Shown here piece after piece: positions 29,483 to 36,730 of a DNA stretch of 36,730 nucleotides. How positions within the stretch are numbered: position 1 is the first letter of the stretch; the number at the start of each line of letters is the position of its first letter. The notes under the pieces were generated by a model, which was not told the DNA's origin, did no database searches, and saw only the letters and a program-made list of their open reading frames with translations. Position numbers and translations under genes: made by a program. This DNA is from an uncultured Clostridia bacterium (GTDB lineage Bacteria > Bacillota > Clostridia > TANB77 > CAG-508), in assembly GCA_947628735.1 (NCBI GenBank), contig CANRAY010000014.1, forward strand, positions 1 through 36,730, read 5' to 3'.

Positions 29483-29881
29483 CTACCATACGTAAGCTAG
29501 AACTTCTCCTCCTAGGCCTTCTGCTCTTGCTTCTTTATCTGTTTTAATTCCTTTTGATGTTGAAATAAGTGCAATTCCTAAACCATTTAAAACTTGTGGT
29601 AATTCATCTTTTGATGCATAAACTCTTAGTCCTGGTTTACTAATTCTCTTTAATCCATCAATAACTCTTGCACCTTTTTCATCATATTTTAAAGTGATTC
29701 TTATAATTCCTTGATGAGAATCATCTATTTCTTCAAATGATGAGATATATCCTTCTTTAAATAGAATATCGGCAATAGCTTTCTTCATATTTGAAGCAGG
29801 TACATCTACTGTTTTATGTTTTGAACTATTTGCATTTCTAATTCTTGTTAGCATATCTGCTATTGGATCAGTTATATTCAA
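29483..29881 (-). CDS. rpsH: 30S ribosomal protein S8
   Basis: [29 protein letters not shown]...GGEVLAYVW. Confidence 0.97.
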   Translation of the reverse strand: MNITDPIADMLTRIRNANSSKHKTVDVPASNMKKAIADILFKEGYISSFEEIDDSHQGIIRITLKYDEKGARVIDGLKRISKPGLRVYASKDELPQVLNGLGIALISTSKGIKTDKEARAEGLGGEVLAYVW

Positions 29882-29903
29882 AATTTTTCCCTCCTTTTAA
29901 GAT

Positions 29904-30089
29904 TTACCAGCTAGCTTTTTTAACTCCTGGGATTTCTCCCTTATGAGCTAATTCTCTAAAGCATACACGGCAAACTCCAAATTTTCTAATATAAGCATGT
30001 GGTCTTCCACAAATTTTGCATCTATTATATTCTCTTGTTTGATATTTTTGTGTTCTTTGTTGTTTTACTTTTAAAGATTTTTTAGCCAT
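29904..30089 (-). CDS. rpsN: 30S ribosomal protein S14 type Z (zinc-binding)
   Basis: 61 aa with CKICGR...[22 protein letters not shown]. Confidence 0.97.
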   Translation of the reverse strand: MAKKSLKVKQQRTQKYQTREYNRCKICGRPHAYIRKFGVCRVCFRELAHKGEIPGVKKASW

Positions 30090-30109
30090 TTTTTTCTCCT
30101 TTCATTTAA

Positions 30110-30649
30110 TTAGTTTTTAAATGGCATTCCTAATAGAGATAACAATTCTTTAGCCTCTTCGTCTGTCTTAGCAGTTGTTACAAATATGATATCCATACCT
30201 CTAATTTTATCAATTTTATCATATTCGATTTCTGGGAAAATTAATTGTTCTTTTATTCCCATTGAATAATTTCCTCTACCATCAAACGAATTTGTTGAAA
30301 CTCCTCTAAAATCTCTAACTCTTGGAAGTGCTACATTAAATAATTTGTATGCAAAATCATACATTTTATCTTTTCTTAAAGTAACTTTACATCCCATGTT
30401 GATTCCTTCTCTTATTTTGAAGGCTGCTATTGCTTTCTTAGCCTTTGTAATAATTGGCTTTTGACCAGTTATCAAAGTCAAATCATTAATAGCATTTTCT
30501 AATGATTTAGGATTGTCTTTTGTATCTCCTAAACCTATATTAATAACTATTTTTTCTAGTTTTGGAATTTCCATTACTGATTTATAGTTAAATTTTTTCA
30601 TTAACGCTGACTTAACTTCTTTTTCATATTGCTCTCTTAATATTTCCAT
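30110..30649 (-). CDS. rplE: 50S ribosomal protein L5
   Basis: [15 protein letters not shown]...[21 protein letters not shown]. Confidence 0.97.
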   Translation of the reverse strand: MEILREQYEKEVKSALMKKFNYKSVMEIPKLEKIVINIGLGDTKDNPKSLENAINDLTLITGQKPIITKAKKAIAAFKIREGINMGCKVTLRKDKMYDFAYKLFNVALPRVRDFRGVSTNSFDGRGNYSMGIKEQLIFPEIEYDKIDKIRGMDIIFVTTAKTDEEAKELLSLLGMPFKN

Positions 30650-30676
30650 AAGTCTAAATAGACCTCCTTCCTTCTA

Positions 30677-30985
30677 TTACTTCAATTTTGCTCCGCATTT
30701 CTTACAAACACGTACTTTTTCATCTTTTTCTACTTTATATCCAACTTTTGTTGCTTTATTGCATTTTGGACATACAACATTTACTTTGCTACTATGTATA
30801 GCACATTCTACTGATATAATACCGCTTTCATCACCTTGTTTTCTAGCTTTAATGTGTTTTTTTCTAACATTAACACCTTTAACAATAATTTTTTCTGTTT
30901 TTGGTATTATTTCTAGTACTTCACCTGTTTTTCCTTTATCATTTCCTGATAAAACTTTAACTGTATCACCTTTTTTGATTCTCAT
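30677..30985 (-). CDS. rplX: 50S ribosomal protein L24
   Basis: RIKKGDTVKVLSGNDKGKTGEVLEI; C-terminal paired CPKC/CKKC. Confidence 0.96.
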   Translation of the reverse strand: MRIKKGDTVKVLSGNDKGKTGEVLEIIPKTEKIIVKGVNVRKKHIKARKQGDESGIISVECAIHSSKVNVVCPKCNKATKVGYKVEKDEKVRVCKKCGAKLK

Positions 30986-31042
30986 TTATTATTTTCACCT
31001 CTTTGATCTTAGATTTTGAACTCTTTTTTATTAGATGCAACT

Positions 31043-31182
31043 ACTTGTATAGCTTAAAGAAGCTACAACTAACAATTTGTATAAGCTCATCTAGCCTTAA
31101 AGCTACCTTCGCTTACAAATTTTAAGTCTTCGCATCTTTAATCCGTAACGCTCTAATGTCTACTAGACATTATCGCTAACGG
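31043..31182 (-). ncRNA. Candidate structured RNA in the rplN-rplX spacer
   Basis: Three consecutive hairpins: taatgtct-agt-agacatta (31154-31172), aatttgtaagc...gcttatacaaatt with inner tagct-ttaa-ggcta (31074-31121), tagctt-cttt-aagcta (31050-31065). Confidence 0.5.
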
Positions 31183-31183
31183 C

Positions 31184-31552
31184 TTAAAGAACTTCTGGGG
31201 CAAGTGAAAGAATTTTCATATAATCTTTTTCTCTTAATTCTCTTGCAACAGGTCCAAATATACGAGTTCCTCTTGGTGTTCCATCTTCTCTTATAATAAC
31301 AGCTGCATTTTCATCAAATCTTACATAAGAACCATCTGCTCTTCTAGTAGGTTTCTTTGTTCTTACTACTACAGCTTTTACAACATCACCTTTTTTTACA
31401 ACGCCACCTGGTGTAGCTGTTTTAACAGAAGCAACTATGATATCACCAATTCTAGCGTATTTTCTATAAGAACCACCTAGACATCTGATACACATAATCT
31501 CTTTAGCACCAGTATTATCAGCAACTTTTAAAATTGTTTGTTGTTGTACCAT
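31184..31552 (-). CDS. rplN: 50S ribosomal protein L14
   Basis: [28 protein letters not shown]...[14 protein letters not shown]. Confidence 0.98.
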   Translation of the reverse strand: MVQQQTILKVADNTGAKEIMCIRCLGGSYRKYARIGDIIVASVKTATPGGVVKKGDVVKAVVVRTKKPTRRADGSYVRFDENAAVIIREDGTPRGTRIFGPVARELREKDYMKILSLAPEVL

Positions 31553-31573
31553 GATAATATTTCCTCCTTTAAA

Positions 31574-31837
31574 TTATTTGATTTCTGCCTTTTCTAGTAT
31601 TTCAACAACTCTCCATCTTTTATCTCTTGATAGAGGTCTTGTTTCCATTACTTTTACTTTATCACCGATTTGACAAGCATTTTCTTCATCATGAGCTTTC
31701 AACTTATATGTTCTTTTCTGAATTTTTCCATAAGTTTTATGTTTCTCACTTGTTTGAACAGATACAACAACTGTTTTATCCATTTTATTTGAAGAAACAA
31801 CGCCTATCATAGTTTTACGAAGATTTCTTTCCTCCAT
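31574..31837 (-). CDS. rpsQ: 30S ribosomal protein S17
   Basis: [22 protein letters not shown]...[23 protein letters not shown]. Confidence 0.97.
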   Translation of the reverse strand: MEERNLRKTMIGVVSSNKMDKTVVVSVQTSEKHKTYGKIQKRTYKLKAHDEENACQIGDKVKVMETRPLSRDKRWRVVEILEKAEIK

Positions 31838-31851
31838 AATTTTTCTCCTTC

Positions 31852-32052
31852 CTATTTATTCTCTGCCATCTTTCTTTCTGTTAATACAGTTTGTATTCTT
31901 GCAATATCTTTCTTCACTTCTTTTATTTTCATAGGATTATCTAGACCATGTGTTGCTAGGCTAAATCTTAATTTGAATAGTTCAGATTTTAATTCTCCTA
32001 ATTCTTTCTCTAAATCTGGTGAAGACATTTCTTTAATCTTATTTATCTTCAT
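31852..32052 (-). CDS. rpmC: 50S ribosomal protein L29
   Basis: [41 protein letters not shown]. Confidence 0.97.
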   Translation of the reverse strand: MKINKIKEMSSPDLEKELGELKSELFKLRFSLATHGLDNPMKIKEVKKDIARIQTVLTERKMAENK

Positions 32053-32482
32053 CTAATTCACCACCTATTTCAGTTTCCTTCTTTACAAATTTACACTTAA
32101 CAGATAGTTTATTTGCAGCTAATCTTAAAGCTTCTCTTGCGATATCTTCTGTAACTCCTGCAATTTCAAACATGATTCTGTCTGGTTTTACATTTGCAAC
32201 CCAGAATTCAACAGCACCTTTACCTTTACCCATACGAGTACCAATAGGTTTTCTTGTAATTGGCTTATCTGGGAATATTTTGATCCAAACTTGACCACCT
32301 CTTTTAATATAACGTGTCATAGCAACACGGGCAGCTTCGATTTGGTTTGATGTAATTTGTCCAGCTTCAAGAGCTTGTAATCCATATTCTCCGTCTGTAA
32401 TTCTATTTCCTCTTGTAGCTCTACCTCTATTTCTACCTTTTTGTTGTTTTCTATATTTTGTTCTTTTTGGTATTAATGGCAT
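32039..32482 (-). CDS. rplP: 50S ribosomal protein L16
   Basis: [26 protein letters not shown]...[14 protein letters not shown]. Confidence 0.98.
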   Translation of the reverse strand: MPLIPKRTKYRKQQKGRNRGRATRGNRITDGEYGLQALEAGQITSNQIEAARVAMTRYIKRGGQVWIKIFPDKPITRKPIGTRMGKGKGAVEFWVANVKPDRIMFEIAGVTEDIAREALRLAANKLSVKCKFVKKETEIGGELDEDK

Positions 32483-33144
32483 TATTTTTCTCCTCCTTCC
32501 ACTACTTTTTTCTTAGTTGGAAGAACCTCTCCTTTATAGATCCAAACTTTTACACCGATTTTTCCATATGTTGTATCTGCTTCTGCAAATCCATAATCAA
32601 TATCAGCTCTTAAAGTTTGAAGAGGTATTGTACCTTCTTTATAAAATTCAGTTCTAGCCATATCTGCTCCACCTAATCTTCCAGATACTGCAGTTTTAAT
32701 TCCTAAAGCACCTGATTTCATAGTTTTTTGCATACATTGTTTCATAGCTCTTCTAAAAGAAACCCTCTTCTCTAATTGTCCAGCTATATTTTCTGCAACT
32801 AGTTGAGCATCTGTATCAATATTCTTAACCTCAACAATATTTAAGTTAACTTCTTTATTAATCATTTTTTCTAATTCAGCTTTTAAAGTTTCAGCTAAAT
32901 TTCCACCTTTACCTATAACGATACCAGGTTTTGCTGTATAAACATTTACTTTTACAAATTTAGCAGTTCTTTCAATCTCGATTTTAGAAATTCCTGCTAA
33001 GTACAATTTTTTCTTAACATACACACGAATCTTATGATCTTCTACTAGGTAATCACCAAAATCTTTTGAATCAGCATACCATTTTGAATTCCAATCTTTA
33101 ATAATACCTACTCTTAATCCATGTGGATCCATTTTTTGTCCCAT
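32482..33144 (-). CDS. rpsC: 30S ribosomal protein S3
   Basis: [25 protein letters not shown]...[10 protein letters not shown]. Confidence 0.98.
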   Translation of the reverse strand: MGQKMDPHGLRVGIIKDWNSKWYADSKDFGDYLVEDHKIRVYVKKKLYLAGISKIEIERTAKFVKVNVYTAKPGIVIGKGGNLAETLKAELEKMINKEVNLNIVEVKNIDTDAQLVAENIAGQLEKRVSFRRAMKQCMQKTMKSGALGIKTAVSGRLGGADMARTEFYKEGTIPLQTLRADIDYGFAEADTTYGKIGVKVWIYKGEVLPTKKKVVEGGEK

Positions 33145-33175
33145 TTTGTAAATGTCCTCCTTTCTTTCTCCTCTA

Positions 33176-33526
33176 TTAATCTCTTTCTTTTAATACTATT
33201 GTAATATGACTTGTTCTTTTTCTAATTCTAACAGCACTTCCTTTTGCTGCAGGTCTAATTCTTTTTAATGTTGGACCTTGGTTAGCATATATTTCAGCGA
33301 CATATAATTTTTCATGAGTCATATTATGATTATTTTCAGCATTTGCAATAGCTGATTTTAATAATTTCTCGATTACTTCTGATGAAGCTTTTGGAGTATA
33401 CTTTACGATTGCTAATGCTTCATCTACTCTTTTCCCTTTAATCAAATCTGCTACAATTTTTACTTTTCTACTTGAAATTCTAGCATATTTAAGGGTTGCC
33501 TCTGCTCTTGGTATTATCTCTTCCAT
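33176..33526 (-). CDS. rplV: 50S ribosomal protein L22
   Basis: [29 protein letters not shown]...[13 protein letters not shown]. Confidence 0.97.
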   Translation of the reverse strand: MEEIIPRAEATLKYARISSRKVKIVADLIKGKRVDEALAIVKYTPKASSEVIEKLLKSAIANAENNHNMTHEKLYVAEIYANQGPTLKRIRPAAKGSAVRIRKRTSHITIVLKERD

Positions 33527-33563
33527 TTCTTTCCTCCTTGCTCTTTTTTAAACGATACTACTT

Positions 33564-33842
33564 CTATTTTGTAGTTGTTGTCTTATCTCCTGAGTGTCCT
33601 TTAAATGTTCTTGTAGGTGCAAACTCACCTAATTTATGTCCTATCATTTCTTCTGAAATATATACAGGCACATGTTTTCTACCATCATGAACAGCGATTG
33701 TATGACCAACCATTTGTGGATAAATTGTAGAAGCTCTTGACCATGTCTTAAGTACTTCTTTCTTTCCACTCTCGTTCATAGCTTCGATTCTCTTTAATAA
33801 TTCAGGTGCAACATATGGTCCCTTTTTAGTTGATCTTGACAT
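33564..33842 (-). CDS. rpsS: 30S ribosomal protein S19
   Basis: [23 protein letters not shown]...[27 protein letters not shown]. Confidence 0.98.
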   Translation of the reverse strand: MSRSTKKGPYVAPELLKRIEAMNESGKKEVLKTWSRASTIYPQMVGHTIAVHDGRKHVPVYISEEMIGHKLGEFAPTRTFKGHSGDKTTTTK

Positions 33843-33855
33843 TTAGTTTCCCTCC

Positions 33856-34683
33856 TTATTTCCTTCTTTTTACTATAAATTTATTTGTATTCTTATTCTT
33901 TGCTCTTGTCTTATATCCTAATGCTGGTTTACCCCAAGGAGTTAATGGTCCTGCGTGTCCTACTGGAGCTCTACCTTCACCACCACCATGAGGGTGATCT
34001 ACTGGGTTCATTACAGAACCTCTAACAGTTGGTCTAACTCCTAAGTGTCTTGTTCTTCCAGCTTTTCCTAATTTAACATTTTCATGATCTTGATTTCCAA
34101 CAGTTCCGATTGTTGCTTTACAAATTGCCATAACTAATCTCATTTCTCCTGATGGAAGTCTTACGTGTGCATATTTTCCTTCCTTAGCCATTAATTGTGC
34201 TTCTTGTCCTGCTGCTCTAACTAATTTTGCACCTTGTCCTGGATTTAATTCTATATTATGAATCATTGTACCTACTGGTATGTTTTCAATTCTCATACAG
34301 TTTCCTGGTTTAATATCAGCTTTATCACTAGATATTACTTTATCACCATCTTTTAATCCAACTGGTGCTAAGATATATGCTTTTTCACCATCTTCATATT
34401 GAATTAATGCAATATTTGCACTTCTATTTGGGTCATATTCAATACCCATTACAGTAGCTGTCATATCTACTTTATTTCTTTTAAAATCTACTATTCTATA
34501 TTTTTGTCTATTTCCCCCACCTTGATGTCTTACAGTAATTCTACCATAACTATTTCTTCCTGAATTTTTCTTTTTTGTTGCTAATAATGACTTTTCAGGA
34601 GTCTTTTTTGTTACTTCTTCATAAGTAGAAACTGTCATATTTCTTCTTGATGGAGTATATGCTTTAAAATGTTTCATTCCCAT
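33856..34683 (-). CDS. rplB: 50S ribosomal protein L2
   Basis: [16 protein letters not shown]...[17 protein letters not shown]...[15 protein letters not shown]. Confidence 0.98.
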   Translation of the reverse strand: MGMKHFKAYTPSRRNMTVSTYEEVTKKTPEKSLLATKKKNSGRNSYGRITVRHQGGGNRQKYRIVDFKRNKVDMTATVMGIEYDPNRSANIALIQYEDGEKAYILAPVGLKDGDKVISSDKADIKPGNCMRIENIPVGTMIHNIELNPGQGAKLVRAAGQEAQLMAKEGKYAHVRLPSGEMRLVMAICKATIGTVGNQDHENVKLGKAGRTRHLGVRPTVRGSVMNPVDHPHGGGEGRAPVGHAGPLTPWGKPALGYKTRAKNKNTNKFIVKRRK

Positions 34684-34749
34684 TGTTTTATTCTCTCCTT
34701 TAAATTTTATTTTCCTAGTTTTTAAACTAGATATTTTTTATTTTAATAA

Positions 34750-35097
34750 TTAAGCACCCATAAATTCATCAATTGAATCTTTGTACTTCTTTGTTACTTT
34801 TGTTTCCTTGCCACCTTTTGCTAAATAAGTTTTTTCAGAAGCGTTTGTATCAATAGTAACAATTGCTTTCTTCCAGTCAGAAGTTTTTCCTACATTTCTT
34901 CCAACTCTCTTTTCTTTTCCTTTTACTGTTACAGTATTAACATTTAATACTTTTACTTCAAAAAGTTTTTCAACAGCATTTTTAATATCAATCTTTGTTG
35001 CCTTTTTGTTTACTTCAAAAGTGTACTTTCCATCTTGAATTCCGTCACTGCTTTTTTCAGTAACAACTGGAGCAATAATAACATCTTCTGCAACCAT
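34750..35097 (-). CDS. rplW: 50S ribosomal protein L23
   Basis: [45 protein letters not shown]. Confidence 0.96.
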   Translation of the reverse strand: MVAEDVIIAPVVTEKSSDGIQDGKYTFEVNKKATKIDIKNAVEKLFEVKVLNVNTVTVKGKEKRVGRNVGKTSDWKKAIVTIDTNASEKTYLAKGGKETKVTKKYKDSIDEFMGA

Positions 35098-35720
35098 TAT
35101 GCGTACACCTCCTCTAATTTTTTAACAGCATCTAATGTAACAACAAGGTTTTTATAGTTTAATAAATCATATACATTAATTGTATTTACAAGAGTTGTTT
35201 TAACTCCTTCAATATTTCTTGCTGATTTTTGTACTGTTTCATTTTTCTCAGGTAAAAGGATTAATGTTTTTCCTTCTACTTTTAAATTTGTTAATGCTTT
35301 TGCCATTTCCTTTGTTTTAATTTCTTTTAATGGTAAGCTATTAACAACTACTAATTCTTTTTCTAATACTTTTGAACTTAAGCAAGATCTAATTGCTAAT
35401 CTTTTCTCTTTCTTATTAACTTGATACTTATATGAACGAGGTTTTGGTCCTAATGCAATACCACCTTTAATCCATTGTGGAGCTCTGATACTTCCTTGTC
35501 TTGCTCTACCTGTTCCTTTTTGTTTCCAAGGTTTTCTTCCACCACCACGAACTTCTGCTCTTGTTTTAGTGCTTTGTGTACCTTGTCTTTGATTAGCTAA
35601 AAAGTTAACTAAAACGCTATGTACAATAGCTTCATTTGGTTCAATACCAAAAACTTCTTCTTTTAAGTTAACTGTATCAACTTTTTTACCTTCTATATCA
35701 TATACGTCTATTTTAGGCAT
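35097..35720 (-). CDS. rplD: 50S ribosomal protein L4
   Basis: [43 protein letters not shown]. Confidence 0.98.
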   Translation of the reverse strand: MPKIDVYDIEGKKVDTVNLKEEVFGIEPNEAIVHSVLVNFLANQRQGTQSTKTRAEVRGGGRKPWKQKGTGRARQGSIRAPQWIKGGIALGPKPRSYKYQVNKKEKRLAIRSCLSSKVLEKELVVVNSLPLKEIKTKEMAKALTNLKVEGKTLILLPEKNETVQKSARNIEGVKTTLVNTINVYDLLNYKNLVVTLDAVKKLEEVYA

Positions 35721-35738
35721 TTCGTTTCTCCTCCCTTT

Positions 35739-36371
35739 CTATTTTGATTTAACACTTGATTTTATTTTTAGTATTGCACCTTTAGGTCCTGGTACACTAC
35801 CTCTTACTAATAATACATTTTTATCTAAATCTACTCTTACAACTTCTAGATTTAAAATTGTAATTGTTTGAACTCCCATATGTCCTGGTAATCTTTTACC
35901 TTTGTAAACTCTACCTGGTGTTGAAGTTGATCCCATTGAACCTGGTCTTCTATGATACATAGAACCATGTCCCATAGGTCCTCTTGTTTGTCCATGACGT
36001 TTAATAACACCTTGGAATCCTTTACCTTTTGAAGTTCCTTGTATATCTACTTTTTCTCCAGTAGTGAAAACGTCAGCTTTTAATTCATCTCCAACTTTTA
36101 CTTCTTCTACTGAATCTAATCTAAATTCTCTTAAATATTTCTTAGGTGTAACATTTACTTTTGTAAAATGTCCTTTTTCTGGTTTATTAACTTTCTTTTC
36201 TTTTACATCTCCAAATCCTAATTGGATTGCGTTATAACCATCTGTTTCTTCTGTTTTAACTTGTGCAACTACACAAGGTCCAGCTTCGATAACTGTTACT
36301 GGAATAACTTTTCCTGCTTCATCAAAGATTTGAGTCATTCCAACTTTTCTACCGATTAATCCTTTTTTCAT
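35739..36371 (-). CDS. rplC: 50S ribosomal protein L3
   Basis: [33 protein letters not shown]...[32 protein letters not shown]. Confidence 0.98.
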   Translation of the reverse strand: MKKGLIGRKVGMTQIFDEAGKVIPVTVIEAGPCVVAQVKTEETDGYNAIQLGFGDVKEKKVNKPEKGHFTKVNVTPKKYLREFRLDSVEEVKVGDELKADVFTTGEKVDIQGTSKGKGFQGVIKRHGQTRGPMGHGSMYHRRPGSMGSTSTPGRVYKGKRLPGHMGVQTITILNLEVVRVDLDKNVLLVRGSVPGPKGAILKIKSSVKSK

Positions 36372-36457
36372 TTTTTCCTCCTATTGGCTGATATTTTAAA
36401 TTTCATCTATTTTCAAATGTTATACCAGCATTGGTGCTGAGGTTGTTAGCCCCGCTA

Positions 36458-36730
36458 TTACAACTTGATTTCTATATCTACACCTGCTGGTAAATCAATT
36501 TTCATTAAGCTATCAACAGTTTTTTGTGTTGGATAAAGAATATCAATAACTCTTTTATGTGTTCTCATTTCAAATTGTTCTCTTGAATCTTTGTCTTTAT
36601 GTGGAGAACGTAAAATTGTTATAATTTCCTTTTGTGTTGGTAATGGAATAGGACCTGAAACTTTTGCTCCTGTCTTTTTAGCAGTATCTACTATTTTCTC
36701 AGCAGACTGTTCTAAAACTACATGATCATA
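36458..36730 (-). CDS. rpsJ: 30S ribosomal protein S10 (5' end beyond window)
   Basis: Hand translation: ...[81 protein letters not shown]. Confidence 0.97.
   Translation of the reverse strand, partial: YDHVVLEQSAEKIVDTAKKTGAKVSGPIPLPTQKEIITILRSPHKDKDSREQFEMRTHKRVIDILYPTQKTVDSLMKIDLPAGVDIEIKL

Noticed and set aside
34716-34731. ctagtttaaaaactag palindrome in rplW-rplB spacer and small inverted repeats at 28856-28880 and 36425-36437
   Set aside because: Short AT-rich or 5-7 bp stems; not distinguishable from chance without comparative data.
1-36730. tRNA, rRNA, CRISPR arrays, prophage or transposase genes
   Set aside because: No cloverleaf/CCA signals, spaced direct repeats, or recognizable integrase/transposase ORFs seen.

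Overview
AT-rich Firmicutes (Clostridia-like) chromosomal segment, in three parts. (1) ~1-9.5 kb, minus strand: tandem paralogous surface proteins with a type IV prepilin-like N-terminus (GITLIALVVTIVILIILAVISINAVFGE...), mosaic DUF11-like and Cna-B/SpaA-like domains, and a TasA/SipW-associated-like C-terminal module. (2) ~9.6-20.9 kb: asd, dapA, an HD-domain gene and dapB (plus strand), an opposing two-gene SufC + SufB/D cassette, rpmA, rplU, an ATP-grasp gene, dnaE and a small one-TM protein. (3) ~20.9-36.7 kb, minus strand: a nearly complete S10-spc-alpha ribosomal super-operon from rpsJ (partial) to rplQ, with secY, adk, map, infA and rpoA. The most striking observation is a shared frameshift signature. 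dapB and three of the four prepilin-like paralogs, read from their well-placed ATG, each run into an in-frame CGG codon. Exactly there a +1 shift (skip the C, read GGN) restores the conserved protein. A manual scan of all other intact ORFs found no in-frame CGG, although the trinucleotide is common out of frame. The fourth paralog carries a (CT)13 microsatellite that currently sets the direct frame; losing one unit would put the same CGG in frame. I propose CGG-dependent +1 frameshifting (an unassigned or starved CGG codon) as the candidate undescribed system. Other notable points: two ~200-nt structured spacers inside the r-protein operon, loss of rpmD from its usual place, L27 without the Prp-cleaved extension and no prp gene, and a REP-like tandem repeat at dnaE.
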